A stretch of DNA of 64,000 bases from Fimbriimonadaceae bacterium (GTDB lineage Bacteria > Armatimonadota > Fimbriimonadia > Fimbriimonadales > Fimbriimonadaceae): NCBI GenBank assembly GCA_019694835.1, contig JAIBBE010000182.1:1-64000 (forward strand). Reading direction: 5' to 3'. How positions within the stretch are numbered: the stretch's first letter is position 1; each line of letters opens with the position of its first letter. A program made the position numbers and the translations under genes. The notes under the pieces were generated by a model. The model made no database searches, was not told the DNA's origin, and worked only from the letters and a program-made list of their open reading frames with translations. This document shows, one piece after another, positions 1-8,100 of this stretch.

Positions 1-123
1 CAAGGTGCGCACGTTGCAGCGGGCATCAACTGTCCGGCTGCCCAGCTGCATGCGCAATCTTCTCCGGTCACCACGGAAAGTGGACAAAAAAGCTGCCAGG
101 GGGTTGACATGACACTATAGCGA

Positions 124-176
124 CTCAGGCACGCTCGTTCTTCGCGGCCAGATCCCCCTCATGGGAATGAGGGGGA
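124..176. repeat. R3 palindromic repeat, copy 1
   Basis: GC-rich element that starts CTCAGGCACGCTCGTTC and ends in a small hairpin (CCCCCTC ... GAGGGGG, about 154-175). It matches, on the opposite strand and with a few mismatches, the element at 37694-37750 after the GH95 gene. The rest of positions 1-281 holds R2 and no gene I can support: short open frames run off the left edge without recognisable protein. Confidence 0.7.
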
Positions 177-186
177 GATTCCGGCC

Positions 187-258
187 CCCCTCTCCTGCGC
201 CCTCCTTCTTTTGGCCTGGTCGGAAGTCGCGGCGGAGGAGAGGGGTTGGGGGAGAGGT
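187..258. repeat. R2 palindromic repeat, copy 1
   Basis: The ends CCCCTCTCCTGCGCC (187-201) and GGCGGAGGAGAGGGG followed by TTGGGGGAGAGGT (231-258) pair with each other and recur nearly unchanged at 11868-11941. The middle (about 202-230) differs between the two copies, so the ends define the family. It lies downstream of the minus-strand gene ending at 282. Confidence 0.75.
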
Positions 259-281
259 TCCGGCGAGGGCGGCCGTACGGG

Positions 282-1127
282 TTAGTCTCCCTTCGCGGCC
301 AAGCTCCGTTCCCTCCGGTACCACTCGCTCGCCTCGACGACCTTCTGGCCCTTGGAGTCCCACCATTTTTCAAGACGATATGCCTCGAGGACGGCCCATT
401 TCTTCTGGCTGCATCCATCATTAAGAGCTAAGAGGGCGGCAGTCGCAGCTCGGAGGTCGCCGGTCACCTCCAATGCCAGTACCTCCCATCTCTCTTCGCT
501 ACAGGCTCCAAGGCTCTTCGCAGCGAAAAACCTGAAACCAGTAAAAGCGAAAACGCCGAGGGCACCGAAGAAACTGCCAAAGGGGAACACACGAAATCCG
601 GATTCAACAAGCGTAATCTGCACTGCTGAGACGATGGCGTACAACGAGGCCATTACTGCCATGAAAGTGGCGCTCCAGGTCCGCAACGTCCCGGCTGGCC
701 CGTTCTCCACCAACGCCCGCGCCAGCACGAAGTCCCGTTCCGCCTCCGGCATCTCCGCTACACGCTCCGACACGAACAGATCGTGACCGTCGAGAAATGT
801 GTCGACGTTGCCCCGCAGCTTCGGCAGATCACACACGAAAACCCGGACCGGCGTCGCGCCAAGCCGCTCGCCGAGGACTCGGGACCGGCGCGTCAGCGCC
901 TCGTCCGGTGTCTCCAACCCTTCCGGGATCAGCGGGATCGAGTACGCCCGGACCACCGCTGCCCCCAGCATCCCCGCGACCCCGATCGCGCTGAAGAGCC
1001 AGGATATCGGCACCGTCACGCCCCCCAACTTCGCCGCCTCGCTCGCCACCACATCGGAGGTCGCGCCCACCAGGGGGATGAGCCACAGCTTCTGCCATAT
1101 CAACCGCATGCGCCGGGTCAGCTGCAT
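282..1127 (-). CDS. Membrane protein with degenerate M48-like fold
   Basis: 281-residue protein with hydrophobic segments near residues 40-60, 155-175 and 185-205. The block around residues 85-135 (VRVFVCDLP, then GHDLFVSERV, then AERDFVLARALVE) has the layout of an M48 metallopeptidase core: beta strand, a segment before the active site, then the helix that normally carries HEXXH. Here the helix reads ARALVEN, so the zinc-binding histidines are absent and no activity is expected. This relationship is my inference from layout. The start is the ATG at 1127. A TACAAT box lies only seven bases upstream (1139-1134), so the message may be leaderless. Function unknown. Confidence 0.6.
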   Translation of the reverse strand: MQLTRRMRLIWQKLWLIPLVGATSDVVASEAAKLGGVTVPISWLFSAIGVAGMLGAAVVRAYSIPLIPEGLETPDEALTRRSRVLGERLGATPVRVFVCDLPKLRGNVDTFLDGHDLFVSERVAEMPEAERDFVLARALVENGPAGTLRTWSATFMAVMASLYAIVSAVQITLVESGFRVFPFGSFFGALGVFAFTGFRFFAAKSLGACSEERWEVLALEVTGDLRAATAALLALNDGCSQKKWAVLEAYRLEKWWDSKGQKVVEASEWYRRERSLAAKGD

Positions 1128-1150
1128 GAGCGCATTGTATCACTCAGGAC

Positions 1151-1184
1151 CCCCTCTTCCCCGCCATTCATCGGGGCGAGGGGA
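1151..1184. repeat. R4 palindromic repeat, copy 1
   Basis: Hairpin-forming element: CCCCTCTTCCCCGCC, then ATTCAT, then CGGGGCGAGGGG. The reverse complement shares GATGAATGGCGGGG and the flanking CCCCTC/GAGGGG arms with the element inside the gspL coding region at 25382-25422. It lies in the 78-bp divergent gap between the gene at 282-1127 and the arginase gene, where the upstream promoter elements of both genes would be expected. Confidence 0.75.
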
Positions 1185-1205
1185 GCGTGCCACAATCGGC
1201 CCGGC

Positions 1206-2189
1206 ATGATCGATCTTCTTGGTGCTCCTTTCGACCTGTGCGGACGACGACCCGGCAGTCGCCTTGGCCCGGCGGCCCTGCGTCTTGCCGATCTCGCGGC
1301 ATCGCTGGCCGCGCTTGGCTTGGATGTGCGCGATGCCGGGAATACGCAGGTTGCCGACCAGCCGGACGCCGCCGGTGGGCTGAAGGGGTTCGGGTCGGCG
1401 GTGCTGATGTTCGGCCACCTTCGACGCGCGGTGGCGCTCAGCATCCAGGCGGGGCGGCTGCCGCTGGTGCTGGGCGGCGATCACAGCCTCGCGATCGGCT
1501 CGGTTTCGGGAGCCTTGCAGGCGTGCGGCGAGGACTTGGCGGTGCTGTGGATCGACGCGCATGTCGACCTCAACATCCCGGCGACCTCGGGCTCGGGCAA
1601 TCTCCACGGCATGCCCGTTTCGGCGCTGATGGGGCGGGAGTCGGGGGTGGAAGGTTTGCGAGACCAGCAGTGGCGACAGCTTCTCGACGAGATTGTGCCG
1701 CCGACGCGGATGCCGCGCGACTCGTTCGCCTGGATCGGCCTCCGCGATGCCGACCAAGGCGAGCGCGATGCCCTCAAGGACCTGCCCGCCTGCTTCGCGA
1801 CGACGATGCAGGATGTCGACCGCTTCGGGATCGAGCGCGTCGTGCGCGAGTTCGGGACGTGGATGCGCCAGCGTGGTCGCACGAACCTCTGGATCAGCTT
1901 CGATGTCGACGCCCTCGACCCCATCCTCGCCCCCGGCACCGGCACTGCGGTTCGTGGCGGGCTGAGCTATCGCGAGGCGCACTTGTGTGCGGAACTCCTT
2001 CGCGAGATGCTCGACGCTCCCGACTGCCCCTACCGCCTCGTCGGACTGGACTTGGTCGAGACGAATCCGCTGTACGACTCGCACAACGAAACCGCGCGGA
2101 TGGCGGTGGAGTGGATCGCGTCGCTGTTTGGCAAGACGATCTTGGGCGCGCCGAGCCGGCTCGGCAGTTCTCCTGGGGCGGGCATGTGA
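1206..2189 (+). CDS. rocF: Arginase (ureohydrolase family)
   Basis: 327-residue ureohydrolase, expected to hydrolyse L-arginine to ornithine and urea with a binuclear manganese centre in the cytoplasm. Metal-ligand motifs are in order: GGDHS (about residues 90-94), IDAHVDLN (about 116-123) and SFDVDALDP (about 231-239). SGNLHGMP follows the second motif, and APGTGT with GGLSYRE follows the third. These and the C-terminal HNETARMAVEWIASLFG favour arginase over agmatinase or formimidoylglutamase. The ATG at 1206 begins directly with the family's first strand (MIDLLGAPFD); the longer upstream reading frame is repeat-derived. No clear ribosome site precedes it. A perfect 42-bp inverted repeat follows the stop. 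Confidence 0.9.
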   Translation: MIDLLGAPFDLCGRRPGSRLGPAALRLADLAASLAALGLDVRDAGNTQVADQPDAAGGLKGFGSAVLMFGHLRRAVALSIQAGRLPLVLGGDHSLAIGSVSGALQACGEDLAVLWIDAHVDLNIPATSGSGNLHGMPVSALMGRESGVEGLRDQQWRQLLDEIVPPTRMPRDSFAWIGLRDADQGERDALKDLPACFATTMQDVDRFGIERVVREFGTWMRQRGRTNLWISFDVDALDPILAPGTGTAVRGGLSYREAHLCAELLREMLDAPDCPYRLVGLDLVETNPLYDSHNETARMAVEWIASLFGKTILGAPSRLGSSPGAGM

Positions 2190-2197
2190 AAAGCCCG

Positions 2198-2338
2198 GCC
2201 CCCTCCCTGTCCCTCCCCCACCGGAGTGGGAGAGGGGACGCGGCCGATCTCTCGGACTCGACCCGGTTGCGATCAACGACTGGAAACTCCAAACAGGTCC
2301 CCTCTCCCACTCCGGTGGGGGAGGGACAGGGAGGGGGC
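2198..2338. repeat. R1 perfect 42-bp inverted repeat pair
   Basis: Left arm 2198-2239 begins GCCCCCTCCCTGTCCCTCCC; right arm 2297-2338 is its exact reverse complement over all 42 bases. Each arm also holds its own small palindrome (CTCCCAC...CCGGAGTGGGAG type). The 57-bp spacer has no coding sequence. It sits between the convergent arginase and murB stops, so it could form a long hairpin in either transcript. Confidence 0.9.
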
Positions 2339-2361
2339 TCACCAGAATCAACTCGAAGGGT

Positions 2362-3321
2362 CTAAGGATCCGGGTGGGTATAGCGGCGCCAATCGCCGAG
2401 GTAGAGAACTTCCTCCTCCAACTCGACCCCGAACTGCTCGCGCACGGCGGCTTTGGCTTGATCAGCGAGTTCACGGATGGCGAAGGCCTCGGCGCTTCCG
2501 ACGTTGACGATGAAATTCGCATGACGTCGCGCGATCATCGCGCCTTTGTGTCGGAGCCCGGGCAATCCGGCCTCCTGAATGAGAAATCCCGCCGGGACGA
2601 CACCCGCCTGTCGCAGCTTCAGGGGCAAGCGCTCGAGCCGCGCAGCAAGTTCAGGATCGTTCACGTTTTTGAAGAAGCTGCCAGCGCTCGCAGGTGGGGG
2701 CTGTTTGGAGATGCGCTGTCGCTGATAGTCGCGCGCTTCGTCGTAGATCGCCTTCGGCACGCCTCGCGGGAGGCGAAACCGCACACGGAGCAGGACAATC
2801 GGCTCGCCGGCACCCCTGCGAATGCGTGAGTCGCGGTAGGAGAATTCCATGAAGTCCGGGGCCACCCATTTTCGCTCGCCGCCATGGACAACCTCCAATT
2901 CGGTGAGGAACTCGGATACGTTGCTGCGATACGCTCCGGCATTGCTGACGAGTGCACCGCCCAAGGTACCAGGGATTCCGACCGCGAACTCAAGGCCGAG
3001 AAGGCCGTGCTGAGCGGACTTGAGAAACAGCTCTTGGAAGCTGCACCCGCAATCAGCGACAACCGCTCCGTCGGGACCGAACCCGATGGCACGCGACTGG
3101 TTGAGGATGGTGAGGCCCGGCACGCCGTCATCGGAGGGCAGCACGTTGCTGCCCGCTCCAAGGATCGTGGTCTTCACGCCTTCTCGTTCGGCCTCCAGGG
3201 CCAAGCCAGCCAGTTCGTCGACGCTGCGCGCGCGGGCGAACCATTCGGCATTGCCACCGGCCCGCAGCGTCGTGTAGGGGGCCAAGCCAACGCCTTTCGT
3301 TGCCGTGCCTGCGAGCGTCAT
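2362..3321 (-). CDS. murB: UDP-N-acetylenolpyruvoylglucosamine reductase
   Basis: 319-residue MurB, which uses NADPH and FAD to reduce UDP-GlcNAc-enolpyruvate to UDP-MurNAc in cytoplasmic peptidoglycan precursor synthesis. Visible signatures are TTLRAGG near the N-terminus, the FAD-binding ILGAGSNVL, GIPGTLGGALVSNAGAY, the catalytic-serine segment AGSFFKN, and a C-terminal LEEEVLYLG carrying the expected glutamate. Length and lack of the type I insert fit the shorter type II MurB. Its ATG overlaps the tsaB stop (ATGA), so the two are probably translationally coupled in the 4939-to-2362 operon. Confidence 0.95.
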   Translation of the reverse strand: MTLAGTATKGVGLAPYTTLRAGGNAEWFARARSVDELAGLALEAEREGVKTTILGAGSNVLPSDDGVPGLTILNQSRAIGFGPDGAVVADCGCSFQELFLKSAQHGLLGLEFAVGIPGTLGGALVSNAGAYRSNVSEFLTELEVVHGGERKWVAPDFMEFSYRDSRIRRGAGEPIVLLRVRFRLPRGVPKAIYDEARDYQRQRISKQPPPASAGSFFKNVNDPELAARLERLPLKLRQAGVVPAGFLIQEAGLPGLRHKGAMIARRHANFIVNVGSAEAFAIRELADQAKAAVREQFGVELEEEVLYLGDWRRYTHPDP

Positions 3322-3887
3322 GCCCGTTGCTCCATGGGCCGTTTTGGAGTGCTGATGCTGGGCTCCAGGATGTATCGCGGGACGAGCAGTTCGGGTTGCA
3401 TCCAGTCAAGCCCGGTCACCAGATTGGCGAGATGGGCGAGATTCGGATACGTCGGTTCGGAATAGGCCGCGCCGTATCCGGGGATGCCCGGCGCCAAGTC
3501 GGGCGCGGATACGACTTTGAGATTGCCATCGTCTTCCCGGACCAGAAACTCGGTTCGCTTGGAAGGGATCGCAGCAGCGCCTTTGGGGTGGATCAGGTCG
3601 AAGCTCTCGACGCCAGCGCAAGGCACATGACCGAGGAAAGCCATTGTCTTGGCCAATGTGACGCCGACCTTGACCCCGGTGAAACTCCCGGGCCCGAGGT
3701 CAGCCACGAATCCGGTTGCATCGCCGAGCGAACGTTGGTGGGCGTCGAGCAAGTTCCCCAGCAGGTCCAAGCACGTGCCAGACGCTTTCATCGCTGCATC
3801 CTGCGATGCAACGGCGATGACGCTTCCCGACGGATCGACGAGAGCAACACTCACCCGAGGGGACGAGGTGCTGAACGCGACGATCAC
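3318..3887 (-). CDS. tsaB: tRNA t6A synthesis protein TsaB
   Basis: 189-residue TsaB-like ASKHA-fold protein, the partner of TsaD in the complex that makes threonylcarbamoyladenosine at tRNA position 37. The N-terminal ILAIDTS-type strand is present as MIVAFSTSSP, and the diagnostic LGPGSFTGVKVG lies at about residues 66-77. The start is a GTG that overlaps the stop of the upstream gene (GTGA), and its own stop overlaps the murB start, so all three genes look coupled. The C-terminal half is divergent, as is common in this family. tsaD, tsaE and tsaC are not in the window. Confidence 0.88.
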   Translation of the reverse strand: MIVAFSTSSPRVSVALVDPSGSVIAVASQDAAMKASGTCLDLLGNLLDAHQRSLGDATGFVADLGPGSFTGVKVGVTLAKTMAFLGHVPCAGVESFDLIHPKGAAAIPSKRTEFLVREDDGNLKVVSAPDLAPGIPGYGAAYSEPTYPNLAHLANLVTGLDWMQPELLVPRYILEPSISTPKRPMEQRA

Positions 3888-4939
3888 GGGGCGAGCGTCA
3901 CGCTCGCACCCTGCAGGAGACCGTCGAGGGCCCCCACATCCTTGCGATAGAGCTTGGGATCGGCTATTCGGTATTCCAAGATCCAGTAGTAGTCTCCACT
4001 GGCCCCCGCTGCATTGACGACGACGAGCGTTTCCGCCGAGGTCCTTCCTTCTCGTCGTATGGACTGAAGGCGAGCTCCTGCTTTGGTGGTCACGGTTGGA
4101 GGCTCGTCGCGCAGGGTAACGGCAGCGAATTCAGCCAGCGCCTTTGCCGACTCGGCGAGTAGCGCGCGTTCGGCGGAAGGTGAATCGAGGACGCCGGCGA
4201 CTTCCAGCTTCACGGTTCCGTTCAGTCCCTTGCGACTGAGAATGAACTTGTTGGATTCGGGCGTCGCGGTCCATCCATCGGGGAGAAGCAAGAGCACGTC
4301 TCGGCCCGCTGCCTTAGTTGGCACCTTCACCCGGCCTTTGTAGAGTCGTCCAGGCCCGGGGTCTTTTGCGCTCAGGACTGTCACCGGCTTGGGTTTGTCG
4401 ACTTTGGGCACCACGACAGGTGTCTCTACGATTCGGTCGGGGTTTTCGGCTTCGGGCATTTGCCCCGTAACGGTACGAAGCGACTGCAGAGCATCCCGAA
4501 AGGTCTTTTCAGCCTCCTCGTAGACGCTGCTTTGGGAGGTCAGGCGAAAATTCAGCTTCTTGGGGTGGGCCCGGTACATGAGCCCGACCAGCGTCGACAT
4601 CGGCTGCTGCTTGGCCGTGTAAAAGATCCGGGTCATGAGGAGCGGAGAACCGAGGATTTCCTCTTGCCACTGCCGGTCGATGGTTCGCTTGAGGTTCTGG
4701 TTCGCCATGAGTTGGTATTCCTGCCAACGCTCAGCTGGCTCTCGGAAGCTGACGGCGAACAGCTCTAGTGTCGCGGTCCCTCCTCCGGCGAGGGGGATTT
4801 CGATCTTGGAGTCACCCTTTTTGCCCGTCTGGACCTTCCAGTTCGCCGGGTGCTGGAAGGAGAGGTCCAATTCGGTGTTTGAATACGTCTTAGCTTGGGG
4901 CTGTGACGCGGCTGCCAGAAGGAGTGCGATCATGCTCAT
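3884..4939 (-). CDS. Secreted protein, PsbP/DUF1795-like N-terminal part
   Basis: 351 residues. A short hydrophobic N-terminus (MSMIALLLAAASQPQA) suggests export. Residues about 20-150 (YSNTELDLSFQHPANW ... EILGSPLLMTRIFYT) resemble the PsbP/DUF1795 fold often seen in secreted bacterial proteins, with a second similar block at about 205-351 (LLLLPDGWTATPESNKFILSRK). A proline/valine-rich linker joins them, so this may be a tandem duplication of one fold. The start at 4939 has AAAGGA five bases upstream and a TATAAT box at 4959-4954. It is first in the operon with tsaB and murB. Function unknown; the fold assignment is tentative. Confidence 0.65.
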   Translation of the reverse strand: MSMIALLLAAASQPQAKTYSNTELDLSFQHPANWKVQTGKKGDSKIEIPLAGGGTATLELFAVSFREPAERWQEYQLMANQNLKRTIDRQWQEEILGSPLLMTRIFYTAKQQPMSTLVGLMYRAHPKKLNFRLTSQSSVYEEAEKTFRDALQSLRTVTGQMPEAENPDRIVETPVVVPKVDKPKPVTVLSAKDPGPGRLYKGRVKVPTKAAGRDVLLLLPDGWTATPESNKFILSRKGLNGTVKLEVAGVLDSPSAERALLAESAKALAEFAAVTLRDEPPTVTTKAGARLQSIRREGRTSAETLVVVNAAGASGDYYWILEYRIADPKLYRKDVGALDGLLQGASVTLAP

Positions 4940-5118
4940 TTCGGTCCTTTCCCATTATAGATGATGTCGTTTGGGTGTCCGTTTTGAGTTCAGACGCCTG
5001 CGAGGCGGCCCCGCAATTAGCTCAGGGGAGCGAAAATCGCACAAAAAACTGCCGAAACGGAGTCATGTTCGGCAAGACGAACCGGGGTGCTGTCGCGTCT
5101 AATTCGTGAATAGGTTTA

Positions 5119-5147
5119 TTGACTACGGGTCAAGTATTCGCTATACT
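5119..5147 (+). promoter_or_regulatory. Near-consensus sigma-70-type promoter
   Basis: TTGACT (5119-5124), a 17-bp spacer and TATACT (5142-5147) precede the large secreted-protein gene, whose GTG start at 5170 has GAGGTG about ten bases upstream. The remainder of the 230-bp gap from 4940 shows only the divergent TATAAT at 4954-4959. Confidence 0.7.
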
Positions 5148-5169
5148 GCATGATTGAGGTGTTTCAACG

Positions 5170-8100
5170 GTGATTGGAAACAAAGCCATAGGACGCCTGA
5201 GCGTTCTCACGGCGCTGGTTGGTCTTACGCTTCCTGCATGGGCAGGCGGCAACGAGTTGACCGCGCCTAAACAGGTCCCGAGTTTCATCGAGAATCTGGG
5301 CCAGTGGGATCGTCGGGCGGAATTTTATTCAGGACTGCCAGGGATGGATGTCTGGATAACCTCGGACGGGCTCGTCTACAAGGTTTATCAGGATGTCACC
5401 CCGACGAAGGGACCCAATGGGTTTGAGAACAAGGGATTCCGGCGCAAAGCCCACGTCTTCGGCATGGAGTTCGTTGGCGCTAATGCGAATCCGGAGTCGC
5501 GTGGCACCGATGTGCTTCCCGGCGTCTACAACTACATCCGCCGCTCGGGATCTGCCAGCGGCGTTCGGCGCTATAAGGAAGCCGGTCTCCAAGATCTCTA
5601 TCCAGGCATCGACCTGAGGGTCTACCTGGACAAGGGTTCGCCACGGTATGACCTCGTGGTCAAGCCGGGAGCCGACCCCAGCGTGATCGGGACCCATTTC
5701 AAGGGGTCTGAGAGCGTTCGCGTGATCTCTCCGACGAAACTCGGAGTCAAGACCCGATTTGGCGAGGTCGAAGTGAACGGCCTCTATGCCTATCAGGAGT
5801 ACAACGGCGTTCGCAAGAAAGTCGCTGCCTCGTTCACGAAGCGCAACGGCATCGTCAAGTTCAACGTCGGTCGATACGACGAGACTCGGCCGCTGGTCAT
5901 CGACCCGCTCGTTTACAGCACCCTGCTTGGTGCGATTGGCGACGACCAGGGCTTCGACGTGGCAGCCGACAACCTCGGCTACGCCTACACGTGTGGTTCG
6001 ACCTTCGCGCCCACGTTCCCGACGTCTTTCGGAGCTTTCGATGAGTTCATCCAGGCTACCGACTGCTACATCACCAAGTTCAGCACGGACGCTGTCGACA
6101 TCCTCTGGAGCACATTCGTGGGTGGCCAGATGGACGATGCTGCAACCGCGATCGCCATCGACGTTTTTGGCAACGCCTATATCACCGGCATTACGAAGTC
6201 GCCTGACTTCCCGGTGAGCGTTCTCGCGCCGCAACCGGCCAACGGTGGCGGAGACTTCGTTCCGGACGATTTCTACCAGGGCCCATCGGACGCCTTTATC
6301 TTTAAGTTGTCTGCGGACGGCTCGAGCATGGCCTATGGCACCTATCTCGGAGGCAATGAGGTTGGCAAGATTGCGCCAACACCCTCGCCGCGGGATCCGT
6401 TCACGACTGATCCAGCCGATGTCCTGAACCCCGCATCGTCAGAGTGTGCAACCGACATTGTCGTGGACTCGACGGGAGCCGCCACGGTGGCAGGTTTCAC
6501 GCGGGCAGCGAACTTCCCGACCACGGTTGGAGCGATCCAGACAGCCTTCGCCGGTCCGGTTGGCATCCCCGGCGTGCGCGATCCAGGTTGGGACGGCTTC
6601 ATCACGAAGATCAACCCTCAGGGAACCGCTTGGGTGTTCAGCACTTACATGGGTGGCCGTGCTAATGACCAATGCCAGGGCTTGGCTTTGGACGCTGATG
6701 ACAACATCTACGTCTCGGGTGCCACGAACTCATCGGGCCTTCCGACGACGCCGGGCGTCTTCGTTACTACACCTGGCGCTTTCGACAGATCGATCGTCAG
6801 CCGCGATGCGTTCCTGTTGAAACTCCCGGTTGATGGTTCGACCCGACTCTACGCCACCGTCATCGGCGGTAACGGCGTGGACGGTAACTTCTTCGAGGGA
6901 GACGACGGCTTTGCGTGGGGCTGGTACGACTTCCTGAAGCCCAACATCTTCGACCAGGCCACTGGAACGTTCTTCCGCAGTTTCTATGGCTACACGAAAG
7001 TGGGCGTGGATCCTCAGGGAGACGCGTTCCTCACCGGCTTGACTCGGTCAGTGAACTTCCCGACGACTCTGGGAGGGTTTGATCGGCAGTACAACAACGG
7101 CATTGACGCGTTCCTCTGTCGCTTCTTCCGCGATGGCACGCGACTCGTCTACAGTACGCTCATCGGAACTTCCGGTAACGACTGGCCGAACGCGCTGCGC
7201 ATCGATGACACGGGTGTGGCCTACGTCTGCGGCTATTCGCAGTCAGGGGGCCTCACGATGCCCGCTGACCCCAACACGAGTCAACCCGACTTTGCGGGAC
7301 CTGACTTCCCGAACGACTGGTTCGACGGAGACGGCTTCGTGCTGGCCTTCAACGACTCCGGCTCAAACGTCCTTTGGGGAAGCTACATTGGTGGTGCCCA
7401 GGGCGAAGAAGTCTTCGGCATCGACCTCGACCCGTCGAGAAGTCTTTACCTTGCCGGCAGAACGAACTCATGGACTGGCGGCGGCGCACCGTTCCCGGTC
7501 ACTCCGGACATCTTCCGAACGTTCATGATCAATGACCGACCGGCACCCAACGTGCCGCCGAAGGCTTGGTCCGACGCGTTCAATACGAAGCTGCACATCC
7601 GCGTCCCGATCGTCATGGACTCCATCGTGATGGATCCGCGAGAGGTCGCCGGTTCGCAGCCTTCCACCGGAACGATCACGCTCAACGCACCGGCTTCAGC
7701 AGGTGGAGCGACGATCTTCCTTCAGACCAGTCATCCAGAGATCGTGTCGATCCCCGAGTCCGTTGTTATTCCGGAAGGACAGACGACCGTCACCTTCACG
7801 GCGGACACGGTACCGGTCCTTGAGACGTTCATCACGACGATCACGGCAAGCTACGAAGCTCGCAACCTCCACGCTGCCCTAGTGGTCGCTCCTTACCTGA
7901 GCGCGCTGACCGTCTCGAACATCAACGTGTTCGGCGGCAACACCATCACCGGACGTGTGACGCTCTTCCAGGCGGCACCGGCGGGTGGTGCGGAAGTTGT
8001 GCTGTTCAGTGGCAATCCAACCGTCGTGACGATGCCCGATTCGGTCGTCGTTCCCGAAGGTCAGACGACGGCAGTGTTCGACATCGTCACGCGCGGTGTG

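Noticed and set aside
1140..2522. 460-residue open frame antisense to arginase
   Set aside because: It spans the R1 repeat and parts of two genes in a shadow frame, with low-complexity Arg/Pro-rich sequence.
5005..5045. tRNA-like string AATTAGCTCAGGGGAGCG
   Set aside because: It resembles a D-arm (TAGCTCAG..GGAGAGC), but no acceptor stem, anticodon arm or T-loop (GTTCRANYC) can be folded around it.
5329..6234. 301-residue open frame antisense to the giant secreted protein
   Set aside because: Shadow frame opposite a clear signal-peptide/propeller protein; no motif.
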